64,000 nt of DNA from Sorghum bicolor (Eukaryota; Streptophyta; Magnoliopsida; Poales; Poaceae), in the NCBI RefSeq assembly GCF_000003195.3, contig NC_012874.2, forward strand, positions 63,438,580 to 63,502,579. Reading direction: 5' to 3'. Positions 35,397-48,245 of the stretch are shown one piece after another; positions within the stretch are counted from its first letter, which is position 1, and the number at the start of each line of letters is the position of its first letter. The notes beneath the pieces are model-generated. The model did no database searches and was not told where the DNA came from. It saw only the letters and a list, made by a program, of their open reading frames with translations. The position numbers and the translations under genes are program-made.

Positions 35397-35770
35397 CACT
35401 ACTACAAAAAATCTTTTGTGAGGCATTTTCATTTTGTTTTCTAAGGCGGGCAGGATTCTCAACCGCCTTGGTTAATGCCTGGATTAACTAAGGCAATTAT
35501 TTTTTATTAACTGATAAGGTTATAAACAACTGCCTCACAAAATAGATTTACAGAGGCGGTTATAAAATAACTGTCTCCTAAAATCTATTAACCGAGGTGA
35601 GCCTTATAAGGGGCCCGCCTCCAAAAATAACGTCATTTTCAGAAACGGACCTCTTATAAGGTTCGCCTCGATTAATATGGTCAAGCCCACACAAAACCCA
35701 TCCTGGCCCATCTTGGCTCGACATGGCATCACAACATATATGTTTCAGAGAATGAAACCCTAAGCCCTCA

Positions 35771-38101
35771 TGAAAGGACCTTGATGTCGCCGAGGAGGCC
35801 TAGAGGGGGGGTGAATAGGTCTGCAAAAATTCTGCTCAAACAAAAACTAAAACTCAGGGCGGCACTGCCTCCCTTTGAGGGCGGCACTGCCATCCTGCAA
35901 CCGTGAGTCCAACGGAGCCCAAACTTGGTGAAGATGTACTTGATATATCCAGTAACAAATCTGCAAAGTTTCAACTCAAAACTCTATCAGAATAGAGGGC
36001 GGCACTGCCGCTCTTGGAGGGCGGCACTGCCACCCTTGGGCAGGGAACTTAGCACAATTCAAAATATAACCAAGAAAATTTAGATCAGATAAATTTCCTA
36101 GCTTCCTGCAAGCTTGTTAGTCACTGAATAACAGTTATAAGAAATAGCACGAGTACCACCAAGTAGATCGGCCACAAAACCTGCAAACACCTCAACAACA
36201 ATAACAATACAAGAATGTAAATTAGCACACGATATTTATCCCGTGGTTCGGCGTCGCCACAAAGGCTGGCCTAAGTCCACGTTGTTGAGGTGCCCACACA
36301 AGGACCGGCTTGCCACCAATGGCTTGCCCTTCCCTCGTTCTCCAAACAAGAGTGTTACCTCTTGAAGGAGGGGTGATTTCACTAGCTGCAAGAGATGATT
36401 ACAAACTATTCCCGCTGCTCACCACAAGCACGGGAGCTCGCTGGGCGACGCCTAGCCGTCTAGGAGGCTTCACCTCCAAGAGTAACAAATGCACAACGAA
36501 GATTGACGAAGCTCAGCAAGTGCTCAAGGTTAGGATTGCTCTAATCTGCTCGCTAACACTTAATCACACAGCCCCAACACTTAATTATGCACTAAGCACA
36601 ATACTCTCACAAAGAGAGGGTTGGGGAGAGGCTTTTGAAAGGTTGGGAAGGTCTGGAGCATCAGTAGCACGACCAGAAGCAGTGGGATAGGTATATATAC
36701 TCATCCCACTCAAACTAGCCGTTAGGATTCGAAAACTAGCCGTTGTAACTGTACAGGGCGGCACTGCCGCCCATCATAGGCGGCACTGCCGCCCTTGTAA
36801 AAACAGCACAGGTCACCTTACGGAAAAAGCCATAACTTTTTACTCCGAACTCCGTTTGCAGTGATCTTGGACTTTTTGGAAAGCTTGTTTCAAGGGCTAT
36901 CCAACCCTGCAGAGAACAAGCTCCAAGATCAACTTGTGCAGATGCAGTGCTAAGTGTTTTCTCTCATGTTAGCACTTGGGTTCGGTTAGTTTGAGCACTT
37001 GAGACTTCTCTATCATTTGTATTGCATCCCCCTTGATAGCACGGCATACCTATACTCAAGAACAAAAGAATATAACCAATTTAACCACTTGAGTCTTCAA
37101 TGTCTTCATATGCCATTTCTTCTCAATATTACTCCATAAAGGGTTGCAGTCAACTTTGTCTCCTTTTCTTGAGCAAACACACCTTGAGCATGTGACTTGA
37201 CCCATTTCAACACATATGAGTTCACCTCCATGGCTTCGAGTCACTTCTACTAAAGATTTGATCCTCAACACAATATGACTCCTCATAGCTTGATTAGTTC
37301 CTCGACTCAATGCAAGTACTCTCTTCTTCACCTTAGCCATGGTACCTCGGTCCTTAAGCCTTCGCTTATCCCTTCACCTCCGCTTAGTCCCTCGAAGCCC
37401 TTTCCTTGCTATCTTCACCTTATCAAGCCATACTCAAGTCATATCATATTAAGCATCCATTGAATAACCATTTCTTTAATATTGTGATCCTTGCTTGAAT
37501 ATCTTCTAGATATAAATATTGAGATCAATCAAGCTTCAGTTTGACTCACATAGAGACATATATGGATCAACATCAATATGGTCAAGCCAATTCACAGTTC
37601 CTTATATCCTCTCTATTTTGGCTTGACACTCAATACTTACTTCAATCTTTATCTTCATACTTATAGCTTGATCAAACCTAGTTCACTATCAAGCTCTTCT
37701 TGTTCATGAAAAGCAAGCCATTGTAGAGACCAATCCAAGAACATTAACTCATGTCTCTTTTGCCATTTGTCAAATATGCTTGCTTTCTCATGATGTTATG
37801 ATATCCCACAGCATATAAGCCATTCCATAGATTTTATTTGCATTGTTGTCTTTTGCTTGACCTAGATTGTTTCCATAATCCTCTAATACAACAATACACA
37901 ATTTGGCCTTCATTTCAACACTATGTGGCATATCATCAAGTTTGCCTGCTTGTTGAGCTTTGAACATACTTGTTAATACACAATCCACAAGTATGTGCAA
38001 TAGACTCAATATCCTGTTCAACACTTAGCAAACTTATTAGACCTTTAATCATGTTGTCATTCAATTCACCAAAACCCACAAAGGCCTAGATGCACTTTCC
38101 A
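35771..38101 (-). repeat. 3' LTR of the copia-type element (2.33 kb)
   Basis: Nearly identical along its length to 55900-58186; differences are scattered substitutions and extra GGGCGGCACTGCC boxes near 36018 and 36779. Short conserved open frames here (for example 36310-36690) exist in both LTRs because the LTRs are copies, not because they are genes. The terminus is TG(G)AAAG on the minus strand, with one extra base compared with the other LTR. Confidence 0.88.
35857..36796. repeat. GGGCGGCACTGCCGCCC near-palindromes in the 3' LTR
   Basis: Boxes at about 35857, 35878, 35998, 36018, 36756 and 36779. The full form is a 17-base near-perfect palindrome with one central mismatch. Similar boxes occur in the other LTR (55987, 56008, 56126, 56864) and in the internal region (38373, 38396, 54957, 54977). 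Confidence 0.85.
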
Positions 38102-38116
38102 TCTCCCCCTTTTTGG
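38102..38116 (-). other. Polypurine tract of the copia-type element
   Basis: The minus strand reads CCAAAAAGGGGGAGA directly before the 3' LTR, the usual plus-strand primer of copia SIRE-type elements. Confidence 0.8.
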
Positions 38117-40594
38117 TGATTGATGACAACACAATTAAAGCTTACAAGAGATTGATAAACATTAAGATTTTGAATCCTATGATATAGTGAGCTCCCCTTA
38201 AATATGTGCATAGAATAGAATTTCAAGTTTTGGCCTCAAATGCCAAATGCACATATTCAAGATGAAGTGTGGGAACTCTTCTATATCTTAACATCCGTGG
38301 GGTGCAAGGTGTCAACATGATAAACGTGATGCTCATGGCAGGTCATGCACTCAAAGTTTGCTGGCTAGCTAAGGGCGGCACTACCGCACCAGGAGGGCGG
38401 CACTGCCGCACTTGCCAGAACAGCCCAGAAGTAAAGGCAACCACCAATCAAGGCATGAACATTTCACACTAACATAAATAGGTCTTATCAAGAGCATAAA
38501 CTATCCTTGCACACACCACACAAAAATTTGAAAAATCTTATATGCCTCTTCTTTACCCCTTTCAATCCACATATCAATCTCTCCTCCCTTACACTCTCTC
38601 CCAATATTTCTCCCCCTTTGGCATTAATCTCCAAAAAGGATCTCTCAACCGAAAGAAAGAAATAATGATAGACAAATGAGGGCAAGAGGTAGGTAAAAGT
38701 TTAGCATATAGGATTTCTCTCCTAAGTTTTCTACCAAACCAAGTATGCAACACCTTAAGTCAAGATTCTTGAGAAGTTAGCATATTTAGCTCATACCTCA
38801 CTTAGATGATAGTTTTAACATGAGACAAACTCACTTTATCACCACAGAGGTATCAACCAAATATCTAAATCAATAATCGTCACCATAAGAACAAACTCAT
38901 GGTGTGGCTCAAATATTGCATACACATACACACATTAGCATGTAAGGGCCTAGATGCACAAAGGTAATACAAGAGTTCATGGAGTAATATACCTTTGTTC
39001 TAAACCTCATAATCTCCACTGTGATCATGATATTATGAATTTAGTGCTTTGATGGGCTTGGCAAAATGTAAAAATACTTCATTTATGCCCATCTCTCTTG
39101 ATCATAGGAGATATCATAAACTTGTGCTTGATTTGAGTTGACAGTCCATTGCCAGCTCTTGTTGTTATTTTGAGATACCAATTGAAGACATATTTCTTGA
39201 TATGCCAGATCGAAAGATTATCCACCAATACCAATTGAAATATGATCTTCACAATTTGGACACTAATTGAAGGAATCTTCAAAAGTTGATGCCAATTGGC
39301 ATGGATGCTTGTATCTCATATTGTCACCTAGGTAATGCTCACAAGACAAGAGATAGCATCAAATTGCACAAGCTGGAGTTTCACAACTAGTGACCTTTTG
39401 TATGTGGAAGGCATGTAAGTCACTAATTGCAAAACCTCATAACATAGACTAAATTCCCCCTTATTTTGATAGTGCATACATATATGTGTGTGGAAGGAAA
39501 GAACATATGCACTTTTGGTCAATTAAGTCCAAATAAGGGAATTTAAGCTATATTATGGAGAGTAGCTAATTAGGAGGTAAAATTGCAATCCAAGTAAATA
39601 TGAGAGATAACTTTACCCATTTGGATTGAGTTAATGTAGCATACCCATGAGAAACTCATTCTCACCAAGAGACTACACAAATTCACTCGAAGAAAAGGTT
39701 AGTCTCAAAGACACAAGACATAGAAGACTCCCCCTTAATATATGCAGCAAGTACTTCAATTACTTGTAAAGTGCATTTGAGTCGGTTTAAGAGTCAAGAG
39801 GAGTTCATCCTATATCTTGGTCAAGGCATCATAAATTTGCAATAATTCAAATTATGCCAAGGAAACATACCACCACCGAGGTAGATAGATCACCACACAG
39901 ATTTTCATTGATATGACCATCATAAGTGAGACTCCAATGATTTGGATGGACATATATTTCTCAATTGATGACATGTGGTGAATTAGAGCTCTTATGATCA
40001 TCCAAGATACAAATTATGTTCCTAGTTCTTTCTTTACCTAAGGCAACAAACATAGAGAGCAAAAGGTAAAATTCATGAAATTTGCAAATTATGAACTAGG
40101 AGTTACCACTCTTTGTTGACAAGATCCTGGGTAATCAATGAGATGAGTCGTGAACACTTGAGAGCTCTAGAGAGGAGAAATAGCCATGAAAGCTCATTCT
40201 TCTATTATTTTCTCCAACTCATTCAAATTCAGTTCCACTAAGGATTGGGGCATTCGACATTAAACTGGGAGCACCTGGTTTATAAAAACCAAGATCCTAG
40301 AATAATTGTGAAGCACTAAGAGAGTCCATTGGAATCATCCATCTTCCTTTTTCCATTGTGTGGGACTGCACAACATACACTTGAAAGAAACCAATAGTCT
40401 CATAAGATATAGTCTAAACTCCCCCTTAATATGTGCATGCAAGAGTACACAGAGTACACTCATGCATATCAATACCATGAGGTCAAGGGAGAAGTTTACA
40501 CTGCATTCCAACTGGTTTCAAACTCCTTCAAGCTGTTGTAATCCAATTAGTTTCAGCTAGTTTCAGTTGCTTCCAATTGATTTCAGCTAGTACC
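38117..40594. other. Non-coding internal region of the copia-type element, part 1
   Basis: AT-rich, with GGGCGGCAC boxes near 38373 and 38396. No pol domain and no open frame above about 70 codons. It resembles the long non-coding interiors of large non-autonomous LTR elements. Confidence 0.6.
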
Positions 40595-41280
40595 TGTAAC
40601 ACCCAAAAATTTACAACTTTTGAAATAGGAGAAAAATGATTTAATTTTGTATTTTGTGCTCATGAAAATATAGGAAAAATAATATTCAATTAAAATTAAT
40701 CATAGAGTGTAGCAACATTTTGTGCACTCATGCTTATGCATTTTGATTTATTGTGATGAGTGGTTTTACTAAAGTTTAAAAGTATTTCAAAGTGATTTTT
40801 AAAATGGATTTGAAAATGGATTTAGAATAAAGGAAAAGAAAAAAAAAGAGAAAACCTCTTTGGGATACATGTTTGTTCTCTTGCAAGCTCTTTGGGATGT
40901 CATAAGTTCTCAATGTTAGTTAACTTGTGTGGAAAACATGCTAGCTACCTTTTTTGTGTCCCCTAGATGACCTTTATTAAGGGGGGTATCCTAAATAAAG
41001 GGGTTACATGGAGAAGAATTGGATAATGTTGGAACAAGAGACTCGGTACCACGAATGTAAAAGACTATGATGTGTGGCGTCCAAAAAGGATAGGAGAACT
41101 AGTCCCTAGTGTCCCCCAATCAATCTAATTTTAAGGGGGGTAGTACCTTGATATCACGAGTGATGCATTTTAAGACTAGCTTGGAGTGATAATTGTCTTC
41201 TAAGATATTCTATAGTTATGATCATCTATCCTTGCCGTGTTACTGACGTTGTCACTTGATGACAGGGAGTGTAGTGTCCC

Positions 41281-41988
41281 ATGAATCCGGAGCACAATAT
41301 GACACCTCTCATGGATAGGTGGGAAGAATATGATCATCTTGATTTTGAAGAAAGATGCTATGAGTATGACAAAGCTGAGTGTTATCAAAATAATAATATG
41401 GAAGAGCAAGTTGACAACGAATCAAATCAAAATCCACAACGACGGAAGCGTAAAAGGAAAGCTCGTAAGAAGCCCGCTCCTGGAAATAAAGTACAGCCAA
41501 ATTATATCAATGGAAGACTGAACAATGTGGATAGGCATAACATTCAAGGAGCCACCAAAGTGGTGGGAGGCTATATTCAAGTGGACTCAGTACTAGTTTT
41601 TGCTCTGTTTGACCGAAGTGCTTCGCATTCTTTTATTTCCGCTGACTTGGTAAAGACAATCGAACGGGTGAAGTGTCCGACGAGAAAGCCTTTGTTAGTT
41701 CAAACCCCAATGGGAGAAATACAGGCAGATCAGGTTTGCTCAAATATCAATCTTGTCATAAAGAAGGAAAACTTCACTGTAAACCTCATTGTGCTAGAGT
41801 CACTCAATATTCCTTTGGTTCTTGGCAATGGATGGTTATGTGCACACAAGGCAGTAATCTATGCTACCCAGTGGAAAATATTCTTAACTGCACCATCAGG
41901 GAAAAGAATTGAGTATCAAGGTGGTCCACTCCTACCTGAGGAGGCATATCCATGCCGAGATATCATGTCTTCGAGTTGTATAAGTTGA
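41281..41988 (+). pseudogene. Gypsy gag-protease fragment
   Basis: Open frame of 235 codons. A basic segment (QRRKRKRKARKKP, about residues 53-65) precedes a retropepsin-like region with ALFDRSASHSFIS, where the expected catalytic Asp-Ser/Thr-Gly is changed to Asp-Arg-Ser, so it is probably inactive; PLVLGNGWL follows. No reverse transcriptase, RNase H or integrase follows; the sequence goes straight to the polypurine tract. Confidence 0.75.
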
Positions 41989-42187
41989 AAAGTTGGTAGT
42001 CAAGATGGACAGTGAGCAATTACGAATAATAGACATCTTATGGAAGTTTTGTTCACAAGTTGTAATCCCGAAACATAAGTGCTTGCATCTGGGATACAAG
42101 TTGTCAAGTTGAAATAATGATCAAGATCTTTTCCTGTTTCTCTTTTGGAATCTGTGTCTCTTTCGAATCTCGAGGACGAGATTCATT

Positions 42188-42200
42188 TTAAGGGGGGTAG
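42188..42200 (+). other. Polypurine tract of the gypsy element
   Basis: TTAAGGGGGGTAG three bases before the 3' LTR. Confidence 0.75.
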
Positions 42201-42203
42201 ATT

Positions 42204-44759
42204 TGTAACACCCAAAAATCTACAACTTTTGAAATAGGAGGAAAATGATTTAATTTTGTATTTTGTGCTCATGAAAATATAGGAAAAATAATATTCAATT
42301 AAAATTAATCATAGAGTGTAGCAACATTTTGTGCACTCATGCTTATGCATTTTGATTTATTGTGCTGAGTGGTTTTACTAAAGTTTAAAAGTATTTCAAA
42401 GTGATTTTTAAAATGGATTTGAAAATGGATTTAGAATAAAGGAAAAGAAAAAAAGAGAAAACCTCCCCATCTCTCTGTTTCGGCCTGAAAGGCCCAGCAG
42501 TCCGCGCCCCGGCCCACTTCCTCCCACTCGGCCCAGCAGCGCGCGCCTCCCCCTCTCTTCTCTGGCTGACAGATCGGCCCCGCGCGTCAGCCAGCCGGGT
42601 CCAACTTCTCCCTTTTCCCTCTCTCGCTGCCACCTTGGGCCCACCTGTCACCCTTCTCCTTCCTCCCAACCGTGACCGAGCCGGCCTCGATCTTCCACAT
42701 TAGGAAATCCCGATTCCTTCGGGATTTGATCGCCCCAACTCTTCTAAAGCCCTGCGGTTTCCTCTCTACTCCGTTTTTCCTTTTCCAAGCCACGGAAGGA
42801 GCCCTAGCCGACGCCGTAAGCCTCAGTCAGATCTCACCGGGAGCTAAGCTCGCCGCCGCCGTGTTCCGAGTGTTCGGCCGAAATTGTTTTGCTGCCGAGC
42901 TCCGAAATTGGGTAACGAAGTCAACCAGCTTTCCCCCGTGTTTCCTAATGCTCTCCTGGATGTTCACGGTCTCGCCGAAACTTGCAGGAGCTTCCTGTCC
43001 GCCGAATCACGACGCCGGCCGTCCCCGAGCCTTGCGCGCCCCTCGTTTCCCCCTAGGTGAGTTTCCCTTGTTTCCCTCTTGCTCCCCATGTTCTCAGATT
43101 CGTGTTTGGTGCTCTATATCGCCGATTCGTTAACTCCGGCGAGGTGCCCCAATGGCGCCACCGCGCTGGTGCTCTGCTCCGGTGAGCCGGTCGGCCGGAA
43201 TGCGCCCGGATCCCTCTTAGCCGTTCAAACCACGATCTACGGCTCAGATTAGAAGATACCCCTTCGGGGGGTATTTTTGTTAAAGAGTCCCTGCTCTGTT
43301 TAAGAATAAACCCGCAGTCCAAAGTGGATTTCAGAAATACGCTTTCTCTTTTAGAAAACGGAAACCAACCAGATTGACTCCGAAAATACGTTTTCAGTAT
43401 TTACAGTTTTGCCATCGAGATTGTTTTAACCATAAAATACTCGTTTTAATTCCGTTTTGATCCATTCAAATTGCGTTGGATTCGTAATAATGAGCTCTAC
43501 ATGTTAGTAAAATTATTTACTCAGTTTGGAACTTTTAAATTTCGTGACTTTAATTAATTAATTACTTTTCTATTTAAAATCTTAGAAAATCCATATCTTT
43601 TCCGTTTCAACTCCGATTTTCGTGATCTTTACGTCTGTGAGATCGTAGCGATGCGTAGACTCGTTTTACAAACTTTTCATACTGTTTTCATATGATTGGT
43701 GTACTGTTCTAATTGTAGCCTTGTTTGTTTCATGTATGTTTTCTTCGACTGTTTGTGTGATCGATGATCGTGATTAGACGGTGAATAATCTGTGGTTGTC
43801 AAGAGTGCTACAACAAGCAAGATCAGTATTTGGACATTTAGCAAGATCAGCAGGGGCAATTGGATCAAGGCAAGTATAGCATTTGGATTTTATTTCTGTG
43901 ACCATGATCCTGTGACTAGATTAATGTTAAGTAATATACAATAAATATGGCTTTTTAGCAACTTGATGATTTGTCTGTACGTGATCACCCGGGATAACAG
44001 TGCAACCATGAGGGCTATAATGGCTCTGGCTTTAGTTAAGTATGAGTAACTTTTCTAGCTCGTTAGCGGTTACCCGTTGTGGCGCAATTGGGGAATAGCA
44101 GACCGTGGATTCCTGCAGGTGAATCACACGGACTGACTAATGAAACCAAGCGGCCCTAACTTGTTAGACGAACCTTTGAAAGACTTCATAGTGATCCCTG
44201 CCGACCTCCCTAGGAAGGGGGTTAAGAGACTAGCTACCTCGGGCGAAAGGGTAAATCATGACTCATGGGTAAAGATGTGCAACCTCTGCAGAGGGTTAAA
44301 AACTAGTATACTAGCCGAGCTCACGGTCAGGAGCGGCCTTGGGGACATCTACATTAAGGGTGATGATTCTTGTGTGTTAAATATGCTCATTGTTTATTGT
44401 TTAATGCTTTACATTATTTATGTCACATTGATCATGAGATTGTGGGAGCTATACAATCTAGTTGCTATACTTGTGGAGTTCGACATGGACTCACTCTTGC
44501 TATTCCCCCAAACCTCAGGAGAAGTTTAGGCTTGTGATCAACCAGTCAGTTGGATCCTGTAGAGTGGAGTTAATACCCGAAGTTTGGAGTTGTCTGTCCG
44601 CTGTTTGCTAATAAAGGTTATCTCTTTTATACTAAGTACGTTATATATTTATGCATTGTCTTTTGATATTACCCCTTATTTGTAGCTATATGTGAGATTT
44701 GACTTCTAAAACTCACATATGGTGCATATCTGGTTTTGTCCTTAAAATCGGGTATTACA
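42204..44759 (+). repeat. 3' LTR of the Tekay/Del-like element
   Basis: Starts TGTAACACCC, ends GGTATTACA. The GC-rich middle (42470-43260) gives spurious open frames on both strands. A hairpin ATACCCC-TTCGGG-GGTAT at 43256-43274 followed by a T run lies inside. Confidence 0.8.
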
Positions 44760-46590
44760 TCTGATTGTAACTCATTTTTGCTACTTGTCACTGCTGAAGC
44801 CAACTAGTTTCATCAAGTTTCAACTGATCTTAGCTGCTGTTTCTGAAAGACTGCATTTGAATTCTTCTAACAACTAATTGCAATTATTTGCTACTGCTTG
44901 TATTCTGATTGCAACTTGTTTGGATCCTTGTATGAGTTATCTTCTTCCAATGAAACTCCTTTATCCAAACTGATGCTGCTCATTTTTAATAAATCTTTCA
45001 TGACCAACTTGAGAGCCAACAGAATCTTGTTGTTACACTGCAATCCAATTCCAAACTGCTAGTTTTCAGATTCTGTCATCCTCAGAGAAAAATTCATATC
45101 TCTCAGACTACTAGCCCACTATGCATGAAATTTGGTAGAGGTCTTCATCTATGAGTCCTTTACCTAGTGTATAAATTTCAGCTCATTTGGATCCCATTTG
45201 ATCAGTCAATGTATTTTTCTACCAAAACTGCTGTGGTCTGAATCTGCAATGCTGAAGCTGACAGAATTCAACTTAAAACTGATTTTCTTATTAACCAATC
45301 TTCATGCAAACTGTACAGCAACAAGTATTAGATATGTGTCTCATGCTCACAAAGTTTTAGGTCAATTCATCAGTGTTTAGACTTCCAAATCCATGCTTGA
45401 AGGCAGCCAATTCAGATTTTCAAATTTCTGGACAGATTTGATATTTCACAATTCTTCTTTGCTTCTTGTCCAATCTTGAGGTGGATTTGTTGAGAATACT
45501 CACAAGATGCAATTTCCATTCAGTCCTCTTATCAGTACTTGTCATCTTGTGAATTCTTCTAATATAGCTCATCCAATTCAACCTCGAACTTGATTTCATT
45601 CAAATTCAGATTTTTGATCAATATGACCTTTAGCAGCAACATCTTACTTTAGGTGAAGAGTAACCATAAAGCTTGTGAATTCTTCAATTAAGACAATCAA
45701 AACCTCTTATTGATTTCCTATGCAAGCTCAACACAAGAGGCATTAGAAACACAAGCACTAGTTTCTCACTTAGTAACCCTTTTATATGTGGATGGCAAGT
45801 GGGTCACTAAATAGAGAAACCTCACAATATGGACTAAATCTCCCTTGATGTCTCATGCACACTCTTTGAGTGGAAATAAAAGTGTGAATGTGCATGGTTG
45901 GTCAATTAAGTCCAAAGGGCAGATTTAAGCCATATTATGGTGAGTGGCTAAAGTAGATGAATCAATTCCAAATTAGCTACAGAGAATTCATCACATGGTT
46001 TTGGAATGATGATCTTCATATAATAGCACACTTCATTTGAGAAACACATTCTCATTTAGTGAGACTACATAAATCACTTAGAGAAATGGTTAGTCTCACA
46101 ACTCTAGTCATAGAGTAAATTCCCTTTTGATAAGTGCTCTAAGCATTTGAATTTCTCATATAACACTTTTATTCATTCAAGAACTTGGGATTTTCACTCT
46201 ATGTCTAGGTCATGGCAACAATAGTGTAATCAAATTGAAATATGCCAAGTGATACTTACAAACCATTGCAGCATGTAGATGCCCTTAAGATGAAAATGAG
46301 AATTTTGGCAATCTACCATATGACTAGATTCCATCAAGTAGAGAGTTCTTGAATAGTGAATAATAAGTGCCTCTACTTGAGCTTTCTTGAAATTCTTCGT
46401 TTGAGGTCCACAGAGGAAACTCCTTAAAGTCATCTATGTTGCTTGGTGTGGATGATCTATTCAATTCCAATCATACTTTTTTTTCATGACCAGCAACCAA
46501 TGAATATCTCCAAGTGTTTCATTTATCCTAAGTCATTACACAAGACACAAAGGAGTTTAGTTTTAAAATAATTGCACTTGAGATATTGTT
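44760..46590. other. Non-coding internal region of the copia-type element, part 2
   Basis: AT-rich, no long open frame and no domain recognised. Tone and composition match part 1 across the gypsy insertion. Confidence 0.55.
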
Positions 46591-46595
46591 GTTAC

Positions 46596-48227
46596 TGTTG
46601 GGTATTCTTAACATCATTACCAAAAGTAGACTAAGTTCTCTAAATCTAGTAACGGTGCCAAAAATGCCAAACCTATCCCTTACACCACTTAAGCCAAGTT
46701 GTCATCCCCAGCATGATATAAGAGACGCGATATTGAAATATGCAATTGCTCTTCTAAATAAATAATGAATGGGATCTGCAAGCGCACAGATTAATACCGA
46801 TGTATCATTTTAACCGGGAAGTATTCCAGGTATCGTTATTTATATTTTTACCACTGGGAAGGGATTAGCAATCATCACTATTGATTACAGAATAGGATAT
46901 GAGATTGAGCATCTATCATTGCATGTATAATTGAGAACATTTATCTAACTCTTCATACAGGGATAAGTGTCACATAAAAGATATATGAAATAATAATAGT
47001 GACAAGGATAACTAATCTGATCTAGCCACATAATAAATATGATAAGCACCTCAATTAGATACTCTAGAAAGTCATTAGCATGGTATTAGAACGAACTACA
47101 AGAATATTCCCTAAGTTATTCTTAACTATATAGTCTAGCATATCATAGTTAGTGCAAGCATACTTAGCAATCATTGCGAGACAAGACTACGCCCATGCAT
47201 AGTGATATGAGCAAGGAATATGAGAAACATAGCAATCACTCCCCTGTAATAATGTTGTTCTGCCAGCCCAATACACGAGAGGGGGACTATATAAGAATCA
47301 ATGAAGCTGTCACTATCACGAACCACCCCACGATCTGGCATATTGGGTACAATCGCAGATAAATACGGTATAAGCACCACGCCTACACAATATCTATTAT
47401 TTACCCATGGATCCGATGGATAAACGCTATACTATCCTAAGCATGTATATAGATCCAATCTAACTAAGCCAAGTACATAACTATGATAAACTAAGAACAA
47501 TATAATCTTGAATATAAGCAAGTAGAGCAAAGTCATAAGCAATATATTGAAGTAGAACAAAGTCATATTCATAATATTGAAGAACAAAGATAATTAGAAA
47601 GCAATTAGAAGCACAATTAGAGAATTACCAAGAATCCTCCTGACAGATCCGGAAACCAATCGAAGATTGACTCCTTCTAGTTCTAATCCTATGTAGCTAT
47701 GCTAATCTAGATATCTAATTGATGTGGTGGCTCTAATCTTGATCAGAGGCTTCTTCTCCCTTGATGGAACAATGAATTAGAGTTGAGAGGCTCTCTCCTC
47801 CAGGGGCCAGGGGGTCTGGTTTTATAGTCCCTTCAAGTGAATATGGGCCATTGGATCAAACCGACATAGATTGTATGGTTTAGATTCATCCTTTAGGTCG
47901 GTAGAGATCTCCCGCAAAGCAGAGTCCTGATTGGACTTGGGGGTAGGGCGGGCGCCCTGTCTCTGGCCCCGTTTCGCCTCCGCTTCGGTCTCGTGGCTTC
48001 TGGAGTCTTCTAGATGTAAGATAATTGCGCAGCACGTTAATATCTTTACGTAATCCCGACATATGGGCCTTTCTTCCTTATTTTCTGATAACCCCCTGCA
48101 GAATTAGACAAACACCAAAACTCGTGGAATTCTGTCAGATAAAACCCTAAGTCTAGATCTTGATTTCATTTGGATCCTTTTCTTTATTTATTTGATAATT
48201 AAATTTGATACTTAAGGACCGTCAACA
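46596..48227 (-). repeat. 3' LTR of the Athila-like element
   Basis: 1,632 bp. Carries one AGGGCGGGCGCCCTG box near 47946. Compared with the 5' LTR it has about 13 extra bases near 47883 and lacks the second GC box. Confidence 0.9.
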
Positions 48228-48243
48228 AACTCCCCCAAGCTTA
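48228..48243 (-). other. Polypurine tract of the Athila-like element
   Basis: The minus strand reads AAGCTTGGGGGAGTT immediately before the 3' LTR start TGTTGACGG. Confidence 0.75.
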
Positions 48244-48245
48244 CC

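Larger units (their letters stand above)
40595..44759 (+). mobile_element. Decayed Ty3/gypsy (Tekay/Del-like) element
   Basis: A 3' LTR of 2.56 kb (42204-44759; TGTAACACCC to GGGTATTACA) preceded by a polypurine tract and by a broken gag/protease frame. The 5' LTR survives only as about 260 bp at 40595-40855, identical in content to the start of the 3' LTR, then passes abruptly into other sequence. No matching target duplication was found (GTACC on the left, TCTGA on the right). The Tekay/Del call rests on LTR termini and the tail sequence. Confidence 0.75.

Noticed and set aside
36310..36690. 126-codon frame conserved at 36310 and 56418
   Set aside because: Lies within both LTRs of one element; conservation reflects LTR duplication, not a gene.
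35857..36796. Regularly recurring GGGCGGCAC boxes as a CRISPR-like array
   Set aside because: Spacing is irregular, boxes are within LTRs of a plant retroelement, and the genome is eukaryotic.
40595..44759. Target duplication for the Tekay/Del-like element
   Set aside because: The five bases on each side (GTACC, TCTGA) do not match; the left end seems rearranged, so none is claimed.
47171..47380. Conserved short frames at 47171 and 53788
   Set aside because: Both are inside the paired LTRs of the Athila-like element.
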